34,670 nucleotides of DNA from NCBI GenBank assembly GCA_030765685.1, contig JAVCCB010000078.1:1-34670 (forward strand), written 5' to 3'. The notes beneath the pieces were generated by a model. It was not told the origin of the DNA. It ran no database searches and worked only from the letters and a program-made list of their open reading frames with translations. The position numbers were made by a program, and so were the translations under genes. Origin of the DNA: Candidatus Tantalella remota (GTDB lineage Bacteria; Omnitrophota; Gorgyraeia; Tantalellales; Tantalellaceae). Below are positions 23,701 through 31,167 of the stretch, piece by piece. The first letter of the stretch is position 1. Every line of letters begins with the position of its first letter.

Positions 23701-23912
23701 TACCTGAAACTTCCCAAGAGCAGGAAAAACAGGCATATCAGGGTGAGGAATATCCACTTGTTCTTGATGCAGAGCACAGAAAAAACCAGCAGGAGGATCA
23801 GCGTTACGATGAAAGCGGGCGCGTATTGCGCTAAGTCCTGTATGGCGAAGAATCCGGCGAGGAGGATGCCGGTGAGGAAGGATAGTATGGGGAGTAATAG
23901 TGGGCGCTTCAT
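20772..23912 (-). CDS. comEC: ComEC/Rec2 DNA-uptake channel with large in-frame repeat insert
   Basis: The inner-membrane channel for single-stranded DNA in natural transformation. N-terminal TM helices (~5-70) are followed by the OB-like DUF4131 domain, the Competence domain with MHILAVSGLHIGIV (455-468) and many TM helices (~455-710), then the metallo-beta-lactamase domain with THPHEDHFGG (H840, H842, D844, H845) and HHGQGF. The length of 1046 aa exceeds the usual 700-850 because residues 128-322 are five tandem 39-residue units (consensus ERASSIQNQESNIS plus a part ending LIPRSP) within the OB-like domain. A second shorter insert is at ~719-738. The frame is open throughout and both catalytic regions are intact, so it may be functional. 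The start lies 8 nt after an intergenic repeat and has no good ribosome site. Confidence 0.93.
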   Translation of the reverse strand: MKRPLLLPILSFLTGILLAGFFAIQDLAQYAPAFIVTLILLLVFSVLCIKNKWIFLTLICLFFLLLGSFRYSSSMLPAKNDISEFVNTTSKEMLVFGTVIADPEWKGVSHFRHLVFPLRIHRALVPEERASSIKNLESEISPTSPPSLISQYPDTLVPDPLIPRSPERASSIQNQESDISPTSPPSLISQYPDPLVPDNLIPRSPERASSIKNQESNIASSSPPSLMSRYPDTLVPDNLIPRSPELESSIENLESETSPTSQTSLISQYPDPLVPDTLIPRSPERASSIQNQESNISPTSQPSLISQYPDTLVPDNLIPRSPERETSVSGTVLVTLYNPKHHPRIGDNVAIGGDISQPSGKMNPGGFDYKTHLYRKGIHAVMSSSKNDYFAVTGRETGPLLLLRRGLSIARENADKLLSKYLSKDTKAIVQSAVLGIRGGISDDISDTFVKTGTMHILAVSGLHIGIVAAVLLGFFRMVRCPRRAVYVLTIIGICIFAVFTGCRASALRAAIMGSFLLVGLSIGRKADIMNSLVLSAFFITFFNPGQLFGPGFLLSYLAVLSIIYITPLTDSFLGVAPLKLKQSKWTRGKRIVLKSLSVSFAIWIGMMPIIAAYFHIVTPVVIVTNLVAVPALFVIVALGFMLLAAGGVAPFLPVVMIIGKTLTLLTAHFVQLMTFISKVPLTSVRVSSPSWPLILAYYAVLLFMLFKIPLRQALRRKSPISQSPDSLVPDLLIPRSPNSSPSAQRPVPSSTHLLILLLIASNIFIWNEVSRNPPDSLKMTFFSVGKADANLLEFPDGSVVLIDGGSGGTVRGRDAGRQTLAPYLWQNGIRKLDCIVVTHPHEDHFGGLLYIVKNFRVENVIEGDVAITGDADTALYATFTRLVKVENITNIKVKRGDIVKGFKGTDFAVLNPPAENAFKGANNNSIVLKTLSDKGGSAIFCGDADNAAIKDILRFGKVLESDVVKVPHHGQGFKTKFHIVKTFLNSIDPSVAVIPNKNYSKANQNLLKELNDIQSLVYVTGVSGAVVATQTPDGFAVREFVEGRE
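21699..21758. repeat. Second in-frame repeat insert in comEC
   Basis: About 60 bp of the GATCGGGGGATCAGG/GATATCGGGGAC family, read as SPISQSPDSLVPDLLIPRSP between the last membrane helices and the beta-lactamase domain. Confidence 0.85.
22947..23531. repeat. Five 117-bp tandem units inside comEC
   Basis: Each unit is exactly 117 bp (39 codons) and combines two repeat families that also occur separately between genes: GATATCAGGGACTAGGGTA-type words and ATTCTGGATGCTAGATGC-type words, joined by a GCGAAGTAGGCGATAT spacer. The units differ by scattered substitutions and never by a frameshift. They translate on the minus strand to SLISQYPDTLVPDNLIPRSP-containing peptides. Confidence 0.97.
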
Positions 23913-23919
23913 GAGTTAA

Positions 23920-24197
23920 GGTTATCGGGATATCAGGTTATCAGGGACTAGGGTATTGGGATATCAGGGACAAAACTATTCCGCCTACCTTTTCCCCTGT
24001 TCCTCCGACCCCCTGGTCTCCAAGTATTCATTTTATTCTGCTTGCTTACCTTTAATCTGTCGTCTTTCGGCTACGGGTGACAATAAAGGTTATCGGGATA
24101 TCAGGTTATCAGGGACTAGGGTATTAGGATATCAGGGACAAAACTCTTGCGCCTACCTTTTCCCCAATCCCCTGATCCCCCGATTCCCTGATGTCCT
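23920..24197. repeat. Two composite GATATCAGGGACTAGG elements between comEA and comEC
   Basis: Two rounds (from 23920 and from 24088) of TTATCGGGATATCAGG words followed by a GACAAAACTATTCCGCCTACC-type centre and, in the second, an inverted CCCCTGATCCCCCGATTCCC arm. The second ends at the comEA stop codon. The comEC ATG lies 8 nt from the first. Confidence 0.75.
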
Positions 24198-24561
24198 AGT
24201 TTATCTTTATATACTCCCTTATCTTCTCCAATTTCTTATCCCCTACTCCTTTTACTTGCAAGAGGTCGTTTGGTGAATAGAATTGACCATTTATATTTCT
24301 GTATTCGACTATACGCGTGGCGAGGACTTCGCCTATTCCGGGGATAGTTGTTATATCTTCCATGGTCGCGGTATTGATATCGATTCTGCGTGCTTCTTTC
24401 AATCTGGCTTCGACCTGTTCGAGTGACAGTTCCTCTTTAATACCGTTCTCCTGTATTGTGATGGTTGAGAATGGACGGGTGTTGCGCTTATACAGAGTTG
24501 TGGCACCGGTCAATAGTGCTATTGAGAGTATTATGATCGCGATGTGTTGGGGGTGCTTCAT
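24196..24561 (-). CDS. comEA: ComEA-like helix-hairpin-helix DNA-binding protein
   Basis: A 121-aa protein with an N-terminal hydrophobic anchor (IAIIILSIALLTGATTLY) and a C-terminal double helix-hairpin-helix: RIDINTATMEDITTIPGIGEV then ATRIVEYRNINGQF, DLLQVKGVGDKKLEKIR. This is the ComEA receptor that pulls double-stranded DNA into the periplasm and hands it to ComEC, encoded next. The start is the ATG at 24561 with GGAG 6 nt upstream; the open frame extends 21 codons further upstream but that part is translated repeat DNA. The linker between anchor and HhH is ~35 aa with an additional acidic segment (LSLEQVEARLKEA). Confidence 0.9.
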   Translation of the reverse strand: MKHPQHIAIIILSIALLTGATTLYKRNTRPFSTITIQENGIKEELSLEQVEARLKEARRIDINTATMEDITTIPGIGEVLATRIVEYRNINGQFYSPNDLLQVKGVGDKKLEKIREYIKIN

Positions 24562-24589
24562 AGTGTTCTCCGTTATCAGCATATTCGGG

Positions 24590-24826
24590 TACCGAGTATC
24601 GGGTACCGGGTATCGAGCAAACAAAAGCTCAACCTAGATCCCTCGACTCCCCTCGCGCTTTGCTGCGCAAAGCGCAGCAGGGGTCGCTCGGGATGACAAA
24701 AAGGGGTTCCGGCTTTAGAACAGGCTATCGGGTAATCAGGGACGTTTCATATTCCGTTCCGAGTCCCGAGTGCCTCTGCTCCTGTCATTCCGAGCGAAGT
24801 GCCCAGAGGGCACGAAGTCGAGGAAT
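24590..24826. repeat. Repeat patch between comEA and the GIY-YIG gene
   Basis: GTACCGAGTATCGGGTACCGG (24589-24615), a CTCGACTCC...CGGGATGACA element with a long GC-rich hairpin (24640-24700), a short GGTAATCAGGGACG piece (24731-24745) and the left inverted arm GTCATTCCGAGCGAAG of the GIY-YIG unit (from 24784). Confidence 0.65.
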
Positions 24827-25162
24827 CTAAATAATCTTTTCATAAAGATCCTCCCACTTAGGATTCATTTTATTTATTAAGCTTTCCTTCTTATCCCTTC
24901 GCCACTTCTTAAGTTGTTTTTCTCTTATTATCGCACTCGTTACATCATTTGTTGATTCGTAATAAATAAGATTTTTTGTTTTGTACTTCTGCGAAAATCC
25001 TTTGATCAAGCCATTCCTATGTTCATACACTCTTCTAACCAAAACGCTTGTTACTCCAATATACAATACCTTCTTATTGTTACTGCACATCATATAAACA
25101 TAATAATTTTTCACCTTGGCTACCTTTAGATTCCTCGACTCACTCCGTTCGCTCGGAATGAC
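24784..25162. mobile_element. Candidate repeat/nuclease unit: GIY-YIG gene between inverted repeats
   Basis: The left arm at 24784-24829 (GTCATTCCGAGCGAAG...GTCGAGGAATCTA) and right arm at 25127-25162 (TAGATTCCTCGACTCAC...GCTCGGAATGAC) are inverted copies. Their inner and outer ~15 nt match exactly, with different centres. The CDS stop codon lies in the left arm and the start is 13 nt from the right arm. No target duplication is obvious. Calling it mobile is inference. Confidence 0.45.
24827..25114 (-). CDS. GIY-YIG nuclease-domain protein (UvrC-N/URI-like, stand-alone)
   Basis: A ~95-aa single-domain protein. The YYVYMMCSNNKKVLYIGVTS segment has the GIY-YIG core in the form VYM...YIG, followed by the catalytic arginine and tyrosine region LVRRVYEHRNG and the later glutamate in AIIREKQLKKWRRDKK. 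This is the small endonuclease-like family common in environmental bacteria; substrate and role are unknown. The GTG at 25114 is the probable start (AAAGG about 8 nt upstream); further upstream codons are translated repeat (PSERSESRNL). It lies between inverted copies of that repeat and is likely part of a repeat/nuclease unit. Confidence 0.88.
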   Translation of the reverse strand: MKNYYVYMMCSNNKKVLYIGVTSVLVRRVYEHRNGLIKGFSQKYKTKNLIYYESTNDVTSAIIREKQLKKWRRDKKESLINKMNPKWEDLYEKII

Positions 25163-25387
25163 AGAGGGAGGTAAGCTCACCTACTTCGCTCCCGCCTTCC
25201 TCCTTCCACCTTCGCCCACCCATTTTTATAGTATCTGGCTACGGCGGACAAGCGGAATAATAGATGACTTGCTCCGTTCTCTTCGCTCGGAATGACAAGC
25301 GTGACGATACCCACCGTGCTTATATTTGATATTGTATCATATTTTCTTTTCACTTTCATCAATTATTTTCATAAAAAAAAGCGGATC
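25163..25387. repeat. Short repeat patch upstream of the GIY-YIG gene
   Basis: CCCGCCTTCC and CTTCCACCTTCGCCCACCC...GGCTACGGCGGACAAGCGG words (25192-25252) and a TGACTTGCTCC...CTCGGAATGACAAG piece (25264-25300). The remaining ~80 bp before the beta-propeller stop are AT-rich and show nothing recognisable. Confidence 0.55.
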
Positions 25388-26152
25388 CTACTCCTCAATA
25401 AGCTCGAGTTTGTAGAGACCTACGCGGGTGCCGGTTAGCCAGAGGTATTTGCCGTCCCAGACTATGCCAGTTACCTGAGAGAACGGAGCTTTGAACGAAC
25501 CCAGGATCTCGTTAGTCGCCAGGTCTACTTTGTACACGTATTTATTGAACCAGCTGGTTATCCAGAGGTATTTTCCATCCCAGGCTAATTGCGATGGTTC
25601 ATGCACCCTCTTTATCTGAACCCTCCCCATCAACTCTCCGGAATTGTTGAACTCGTTCAGATAATATCTTGTCCCTGCGCCTCTCTCCCAGGTTATTACA
25701 TAAAGTTTTGTTCCCGTCCATACCGCGCCCGTAGGTCTGCCGGTCTCTATCTGTTTAGAGTATACCTCCAGCATTTTATGGTCTTCCACGGCGACACGGT
25801 AAAGCTTCTTCGTCTCCCAATCGGTTACCCAATAAGTATCGTCATCAGAACCTGTGATGATCTCTGTGAATTTACCTACCGGTTCGATCTCCGAAAGAAG
25901 TTCTCCGGTGTTGCTATCTATTATCCAGGTGTTCTTGCCTTCACCGTTCGCTACCCATATATTCTTACCGTCCATATACAGGCCTTCGTGATAACCTTTT
26001 TTAGGTAACTTTATCTCCTGGACAACATCAAACTTTATACCCGCCTGGAAATCCTTGGCGCGTTTGAGGATTGGGGTGTCTTTATCTTGGGCATGTGAGA
26101 ATATGGACATAGTGAGTATGAAAATAATAGTGAGAGTAAGTGTTCGTTTCAT
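25388..26152 (-). CDS. Exported beta-propeller protein (NHL/YncE-like)
   Basis: A 254-aa protein with a signal peptide (to FSHA, ~residue 21). The rest consists of repeated ~45-residue blades with W/G-rich turns: HEGLYMDGKNIWVANGEG, TGSDDDTYWVTDWETKKLYR, PTGAVWTGTKLYVITWERG, LAWDGKYLWITSWFNKYVYK and GIVWDGKYLWLTGT. This fits a five- to six-bladed propeller resembling SMP-30/NHL or glutaminyl-cyclase-type folds. It has no active-site motif that I can identify, so the role is unknown (binding or periplasmic enzyme). It lies between leuS and the GIY-YIG gene. The ATG abuts a repeat patch and has no clear ribosome site. Confidence 0.7.
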   Translation of the reverse strand: MKRTLTLTIIFILTMSIFSHAQDKDTPILKRAKDFQAGIKFDVVQEIKLPKKGYHEGLYMDGKNIWVANGEGKNTWIIDSNTGELLSEIEPVGKFTEIITGSDDDTYWVTDWETKKLYRVAVEDHKMLEVYSKQIETGRPTGAVWTGTKLYVITWERGAGTRYYLNEFNNSGELMGRVQIKRVHEPSQLAWDGKYLWITSWFNKYVYKVDLATNEILGSFKAPFSQVTGIVWDGKYLWLTGTRVGLYKLELIEE

Positions 26153-26159
26153 AAGTTCA

Positions 26160-26291
26160 GGGTATCAGTCATCAGCATATTACAGTACCGAGTATCCCGC
26201 CTTCGCTGAAGCTACGGCGGACAGGCGGGCAAGCAAAAAGCTCAACCAGATCCCTCGACTCGCTACGCTCGCTCGGGATGACAGCCGCGTT
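26160..26291. repeat. Repeat patch between leuS and the beta-propeller gene
   Basis: A TACCGAGTATCCCGCCTTCG...GGCGGACAGGCGGGC palindrome (26186-26231) followed by a CTCGACTCGC...GCTCGGGATGACAG element (26253-26284). Both end close to the leuS stop at 26292. Confidence 0.7.
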
Positions 26292-28907
26292 TTAGCTAAC
26301 AACTATGTTAACTAGTTTCTCCGGGAGGATTATCCATTTACGGACTTCCTTGCCGGATATCCACTCTTTTACTTTTTCGTCTGTTTCGACGAGTGCTTGT
26401 ATTTTGTCTTTATCCAGGCCACGTGACATCTCGATGGTACTTCTGAGTTTGCCGTTTACCTGTACCGGTACCACTACAGTGTCCGCCTTTAGCATGCTCT
26501 CGTCGTATGACGGCCACTCTGACTTGAACGGGCTTGTTTTATTGCCCATCTGTTCATTTATCTCTTCCGCTATATGCGGAACGAAAGGCGCTATAAGAAG
26601 CACCATATTGTTCATTACTTCCGTCAAGCAGGCTTTGTCGTAACAACCATCGCCCGATTCACTGATACCGACATAGACCTGGTTGGCAAGTTCCATTACC
26701 GCGCTTATTGCTGTATTAAAATGAAACTCTCCGTCTATATCTTCTGTGACCTTTTTTATACTCTGATGCATTTTCCTTATAAGTGTTTCTTTTGCCTTCT
26801 CGTCGCCGCCCTTTTCAGGTGATGTCTCGAGTATCTCCAGGATGTTCCACACCCTTTTCAGGAAACGAAACGCGCCTTCTACTCCCCGGTCAGACCATTC
26901 GGCGTCTTTTTCCGGCGGACCTATGAAAAGCGTATAGAGTCTTACCGTATCGGCGCCATATTTCTTTATAAGTTCGTCGGGACTTACTACATTGCCTTTT
27001 GACTTTGACATCTTGGCGCCGTCTTTTACTATCATGCCCTGCGTAAAAAGTCTCTGGAACGGTTCGTCAAAATCAACATAACCCATATCGTTCAGTACTT
27101 TTGTTATGAACCTTGAATATAAAAGGTGCAGTATCGCGTGTTCCACACCGCCTATATACTGGTCTACCGGGAACCAGTTGTTAACGTCTTTTTTATCGAA
27201 CGGTTTATCTTCGAGCTTTGGTGATATGTATCTCAGGTAATACCAGCTTGAATCAACAAAAGTGTCCATAGTGTCTATTTCACGTTTAGCGTCACCAGAA
27301 CATTTTGGACATTTAGTATTCACAAAATCTTTTGCCGCGTTGAGCGGTGATTCCCCTGTGGGCCTAAACTCTACTACTTCAGGCAAAAGCACCGGGAGTT
27401 CTTTTTCCGGTACGGGAACGATGCCGCATTTATCACAATAAATCATCGGTATCGGCGCGCCCCAGTATCTCTGCCTGGAGATAAGCCAGTCGCGCAGTTT
27501 AAAATGTATAGATCTTTTGCCAATATCGTTCTGTTCCATGTGGTCGGCTATTGCTGCCATCGCATCGGTGTTCTTCATTCCGTCGAACTTGTCTGAATTT
27601 ACGAGAACACCTTCCTCTTCATAAGCTTCTGTCATCTCTTCTACTTTGAGATTAATAGATCCCTCCACTCGCTCCGCTCCCGCCTTCGCCAAACTATTTC
27701 GTATTATCTGGCTACGGCGGACTTCGCTGTCGGGATGACAAAGGGAGGATCCATTTTCGGCCGCGCTTCCGCCTTCACTAAAGTTTCGGCGGACAGGCGG
27801 GATGACAGGAGAAGGTTTGTCTATGACCACTTCTATGGGAAGCTCGTACTTTTTTGCGAATTCATAGTCTCTCTGATCATGCGCGGGTACCGCCATAACA
27901 GCGCCTGTACCATATTCCATGAGTACGTAGTCGGCTATGTAGAGAGGTATCTTCCGGCCATTGATCTTGTTTATTGCGTACCTGCCTGTAAAAATACCTT
28001 TTTTCTCTTCGCCGGTCTGCACTCGTTTGATCTTGGATTCGTTCCTTACTTCCCGAACGAAATCCATTATCTTGTCTTTCTCCGGGTTATCTTTTACAAG
28101 CTCACCCACCATCGAGTGCTCGGCGGCAAGAACCATATAAGTACAACCGAATATAGTGTCCACCCTCGTCGTGAAACATGTAAGCGTTATGTCTGAATCT
28201 ACTACCGGGAAATCGATATTCACACCTTCTGAACGGCCTATCCAGTTACGCTGCATTGTACGCACTTTTTCGGGCCATTCATTCAGTTTATCGAGATCAT
28301 CGAGAAGTTTCTGGGCGTATTCCGTTATTTTGAAGAACCATTGTTCAAGTTCTTTCTGGTCCACCTGCGAATCGCATCTCTCGCAGCTTCCTTCGATTAC
28401 CTGTTCGTTGGCAAGTACAGTGCTGCATGACGGACACCAGTTAACAAAAGCCTTTTTCCTGTAGGCAAGTCCCTTTTTGTAGAGCTGGAGGAATATCCAC
28501 TGCGTCCACTTGTAGTAGTCGGGCATGCATGAAGTCACTTCGCGGTCCCAGTCGTATTCAACACCCCACGACTCCATCTGCTGTTTCATCATCTTTATGT
28601 TACCGAGCGTGGATTCTCTTGGATGTATGCCTTTTTTTATAGCAGCGTTCTCTGCCGGAAGACCGAACGCGTCCCAGCCCATAGGCGAAAGGACATTATA
28701 ACCTCTCATCATCTTATATCTGGCTACGACGTCGCCGATGATGTAGTTACGGCCATGTCCCACGTGAAGAGCGGCGGAAGGATAAGGGAACATCATGAGA
28801 CAGTAATACTTGTTGGCGGTCTCTTTGACGTCAACCTTAAAAAGGCCTTCCTTTTTCCACTTCTTCTGCCACTTCTCTTCAATTTCTGTAGGGTTGTATC
28901 GTTGCAT
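26292..28907 (-). CDS. leuS: Leucyl-tRNA synthetase with in-frame repeat insert in the editing domain
   Basis: Class I synthetase that charges tRNA-Leu. HIGH is present as HVGH within PYPSAALHVGHGRNY (41-55), KMSKS at 632-636, and the editing (CP1) domain spans ~225-420 with TCFTTRVDTIFG (243-254) and MAVPAHDQRDYEFA (338-351), containing the T-rich and D-ligand editing residues. Zinc-type Cys pairs are at 158/161 and 175/178. Residues ~366-418 (SPVIPPVRRNFSEGG ... LAKAGAERVEGS) are absent from standard LeuRS between VIDKP and VEEMTEAYEEEGVLVNS; they are translated from palindromic repeat DNA at 27654-27812. Only one leuS is visible and the frame is intact, so the enzyme probably tolerates it. 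The start has AAGGA. Confidence 0.97.
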   Translation of the reverse strand: MQRYNPTEIEEKWQKKWKKEGLFKVDVKETANKYYCLMMFPYPSAALHVGHGRNYIIGDVVARYKMMRGYNVLSPMGWDAFGLPAENAAIKKGIHPRESTLGNIKMMKQQMESWGVEYDWDREVTSCMPDYYKWTQWIFLQLYKKGLAYRKKAFVNWCPSCSTVLANEQVIEGSCERCDSQVDQKELEQWFFKITEYAQKLLDDLDKLNEWPEKVRTMQRNWIGRSEGVNIDFPVVDSDITLTCFTTRVDTIFGCTYMVLAAEHSMVGELVKDNPEKDKIMDFVREVRNESKIKRVQTGEEKKGIFTGRYAINKINGRKIPLYIADYVLMEYGTGAVMAVPAHDQRDYEFAKKYELPIEVVIDKPSPVIPPVRRNFSEGGSAAENGSSLCHPDSEVRRSQIIRNSLAKAGAERVEGSINLKVEEMTEAYEEEGVLVNSDKFDGMKNTDAMAAIADHMEQNDIGKRSIHFKLRDWLISRQRYWGAPIPMIYCDKCGIVPVPEKELPVLLPEVVEFRPTGESPLNAAKDFVNTKCPKCSGDAKREIDTMDTFVDSSWYYLRYISPKLEDKPFDKKDVNNWFPVDQYIGGVEHAILHLLYSRFITKVLNDMGYVDFDEPFQRLFTQGMIVKDGAKMSKSKGNVVSPDELIKKYGADTVRLYTLFIGPPEKDAEWSDRGVEGAFRFLKRVWNILEILETSPEKGGDEKAKETLIRKMHQSIKKVTEDIDGEFHFNTAISAVMELANQVYVGISESGDGCYDKACLTEVMNNMVLLIAPFVPHIAEEINEQMGNKTSPFKSEWPSYDESMLKADTVVVPVQVNGKLRSTIEMSRGLDKDKIQALVETDEKVKEWISGKEVRKWIILPEKLVNIVVS
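27654..27812. repeat. In-frame palindromic repeats inside leuS
   Basis: Two families in tandem: ATCCCTCCACTCGCTCCGCTC...GTCGGGATGACAAAG and CTTCCGCCTTC...GGCGGACAGGCGGGATGACAG, 159 bp (53 codons) in total. The same words occur between genes at 26186-26284, 12905-12990 and 14565-14600. Confidence 0.9.
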
Positions 28908-28937
28908 TGCTTCCTTGAGTTATTGCATATTAAAACA

Positions 28938-29054
28938 GGTTATCGGGATATCGGGTTATTAGGGACTAGGTTATCGGGATATTGGGATATCAGGGACAAA
29001 ACTATTCCGCCTACTTTTACCTGATAACCTGATCTCCTGATTCCCTGATGTCCT
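28938..29054. repeat. Composite palindromic GATATCAGGG element between gmd and leuS
   Basis: A left arm of TTATCGGGATATTGGGATATCAGGG words, a GACAAAACTATTCCGCCTAC centre and an inverted CTGATAACCTGATCTCC...CTGATGTCC right arm. The same layout occurs at 24088-24197 and 30163-30288. Confidence 0.8.
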
Positions 29055-29074
29055 TATATTTGTTCCGGTACGCC

Positions 29075-30127
29075 TCAATCCCCTTTCCACCATTTTTGGG
29101 GGAATTTCTTTTTGATTATCTTATCGCCCTCTCCTACCGCTTCAACACCTGCGGCACGCAGGTCAGCGTCGACCATTATCTTTATGAGGTCTTCCGCCTG
29201 TATCTTAAGTTTCCAGTTAAGTTCTTTTCTCGCTTTAGACGGATCCGCCTTCAGGGAAGATACATCCGTAGGCCTCATATACCGTTTATCAACCTTCAAA
29301 TGCTTTTTAGGATCAAGACCGGCATACCTGAACGCCTGGTTAACAAACTGCCTGACGGAAATAGACCTGCCCGTACCGATAACATAATCCGCCGGTTTTT
29401 TCTTCTGAAGCATCTTCCACATAACTTCAACGTATTCCGGAGCAAAACCCCAGTCTCTTTTAGCATCCATATTCCCAAGGTACAAATATTTCTGTTTGCC
29501 CGCTACTATGTTGGCTACAGCACGTGTGATCTTCCTTGTAACAAAAGTCTCGCCACGCCTCGGAGATTCATGATTAAAAAGCATACCATTGGACGCGAAC
29601 ATATTGTATCCTTCGCGATAGTTCACGGTCATCCAATACGCATATGCTTTCGCGGCGGCATACGGGCTTCTGGGTTCAAAATGTGTCTTCTCATTCTGGG
29701 GAGGTTTGGCACTGCCGAACATCTCGCTGCTTGACGCTTGGTAAAATTTGATCTTCTTGCCGGTTATCCTTATGGATTCCAGCAACCTTGTAGTCCCCAA
29801 CCCCGTAGTGTCCCCTGTATATTCCGGAGTGAAGAAACTTACCTTTACGTGGCTCTGGGCGCCAAGGTGGTACACTTCATCGGGATTAACATTGCTGATT
29901 ATGTTAGCCATCCCCTCCGACGAAGACAGATCACCATAATACAGGAACAGCCTGGCATCCTTGGAATGAAGATCCTTATATATGTGGTCGATACGACCTG
30001 TGTTGAATGTTGAAGATCTGCGAATGATGCCGTATACTTCATATCCCTTTGAAAGCAGAAGTTCAGCCAAATATGATCCGTCCTGGCCTGTTATTCCCGT
30101 TATTAAGGCTTTTTTTGTTTTTTTCAT
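29075..30127 (-). CDS. gmd: GDP-mannose 4,6-dehydratase
   Basis: Converts GDP-D-mannose to GDP-4-keto-6-deoxy-D-mannose, precursor of GDP-fucose, rhamnose or perosamine for glycans. The cofactor loop is [15 protein letters not shown] (11-25), [13 protein letters not shown] follows (NADP binding), then [22 protein letters not shown], and SPYAAAKAY with Tyr156 and Lys160. Later are [20 protein letters not shown] and the [18 protein letters not shown] segments. The length of 350 aa is standard. It is another nucleotide-sugar gene, likely serving the same surface polysaccharide as the 0-20 kb loci, but lies in its own transcription unit between leuS and speB. The ribosome site is AAAGGA. Confidence 0.97.
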   Translation of the reverse strand: MKKTKKALITGITGQDGSYLAELLLSKGYEVYGIIRRSSTFNTGRIDHIYKDLHSKDARLFLYYGDLSSSEGMANIISNVNPDEVYHLGAQSHVKVSFFTPEYTGDTTGLGTTRLLESIRITGKKIKFYQASSSEMFGSAKPPQNEKTHFEPRSPYAAAKAYAYWMTVNYREGYNMFASNGMLFNHESPRRGETFVTRKITRAVANIVAGKQKYLYLGNMDAKRDWGFAPEYVEVMWKMLQKKKPADYVIGTGRSISVRQFVNQAFRYAGLDPKKHLKVDKRYMRPTDVSSLKADPSKARKELNWKLKIQAEDLIKIMVDADLRAAGVEAVGEGDKIIKKKFPQKWWKGD

Positions 30128-30162
30128 ATTGTGTCCTTTTGTCGTGTGCTTGTAAAAAAATA

Positions 30163-30288
30163 GGTTATCAGGATATCGGGTTATCAGGGACTAGGTTATC
30201 GGGATATTGGGATATCAGGGACAAAACCATTCCGCCTACCTTTTCCCCAATCCCCTAATCTCCTGATTTCCTGATGTCCTGACATCCT
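30163..30288. repeat. Composite palindromic GATATCAGGG element between speB and gmd
   Basis: The same arms and centre as at 28938-29054 (TTATCAGGATATCGGG..., GACAAAACCATTCCGCCTACC, ...CCTGATTTCCTGATGTCC). It ends 2 nt before the speB stop. Confidence 0.8.
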
Positions 30289-30289
30289 C

Positions 30290-31153
30290 CTACTTCAGCT
30301 TTTTTGCCCCGATGTATCCCAGAAACTTGTATATCAGCTTGGCTGCCAAAATATCCGGGGCTTTATTGGTCTCGTTCGGGCAGAGCTCGACTACATCAAA
30401 ACCCACTACATTACGGTTCTCTGTCACCTTTTTAAGCAATGCTGTCACCTGATACCAGTTAAACCCACCCGGCTGAGGTGTCCCCGTCGACGGCATATAT
30501 GCCGGGTCGAACGCGTCAAGGTCTATCGTAACATATACATTATCTGAAAGTCTATTGATAATATCTTGTATCCAGGTAGAACTTGAGGCTATATCACGCG
30601 CGAGAAAGACTTTATCCATGTCGACCTTGTCTTTTTCTTCGCGGGATACGCTTCTTATTCCGGCATGTACTATCGGGGCGACTTCCTGCGCTCTTGCCAT
30701 GGTACAGGCGTGATTATAACGGCTGCCTTCATATTCATCACGGAGGTCTGTATGGGCATCCAGGTTCAGTACACAAAAATCGTTGTATCTGAAACTGTGC
30801 GCTCTTATGGGGCCGACACTTACCGAATGTTCCCCGCCAAGCGTGACTACAAATTTGTCCGCGTCCAGAAGTTCCTTTACCTTCATCTCCACTTCCCGGA
30901 CCATATCTTCCGGGACGTCGCTAAGAACCATCGGAGGGTGCGTATATATTCCCTGGTCACATGGTTCGGTATCCGTCTCGATATCGTACATCTCAAGCTG
31001 AGGAGATGCCTCTAAAATAGCAAAGGGGCCCTTATCGGCCCCTTTTATCCAAGTACTTGTTTTGTCATACGGAACCGGCAGTACCACTATCTTAGCGCTG
31101 CCGATATCTTTCTGTGACCCTTCCGGGCCGGTAAAGCTACTATACTGTTCCAT
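30290..31153 (-). CDS. speB: Agmatinase-family ureohydrolase
   Basis: A 287-aa arginase/agmatinase-fold enzyme. Binuclear Mn ligands are in place: GGEHS (H109), DAHTD (D132, H134, D136) and DLDAFDP (D211, D213). The N-terminal SAKIVVLPVPYDKTSTW and GADKGPFAILEAS match agmatinases. It hydrolyses agmatine to putrescine and urea; in bacteria that make N1-aminopropylagmatine first, the homologue acts on that compound to give spermidine. It is 14 nt downstream of speD, so the second route or the classical route via putrescine are both possible; no speE or arginine decarboxylase lies in this window. The ribosome site is AGGA. Confidence 0.93.
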   Translation of the reverse strand: MEQYSSFTGPEGSQKDIGSAKIVVLPVPYDKTSTWIKGADKGPFAILEASPQLEMYDIETDTEPCDQGIYTHPPMVLSDVPEDMVREVEMKVKELLDADKFVVTLGGEHSVSVGPIRAHSFRYNDFCVLNLDAHTDLRDEYEGSRYNHACTMARAQEVAPIVHAGIRSVSREEKDKVDMDKVFLARDIASSSTWIQDIINRLSDNVYVTIDLDAFDPAYMPSTGTPQPGGFNWYQVTALLKKVTENRNVVGFDVVELCPNETNKAPDILAAKLIYKFLGYIGAKKLK

Positions 31154-31167
31154 GATCTGTCCTGTTA

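Noticed and set aside
22776..23919. Several plus-strand open frames antisense to comEC repeats
   Set aside because: Shadows of the repeats; no ribosome sites and no recognisable domains, while the minus frame has complete ComEC domains.
24562..24624. N-terminal extension of ComEA (begins MFARYPVPDTRYP)
   Set aside because: Translated repeat DNA; the ATG at 24561 has the GGAG site and begins the membrane anchor.
31021..31045. Terminator-like hairpin AAAGGGGCC/GGCCCCTTTT in speB
   Set aside because: It lies within the conserved KGADKGPF codons of agmatinase; the stem results from coding sequence.
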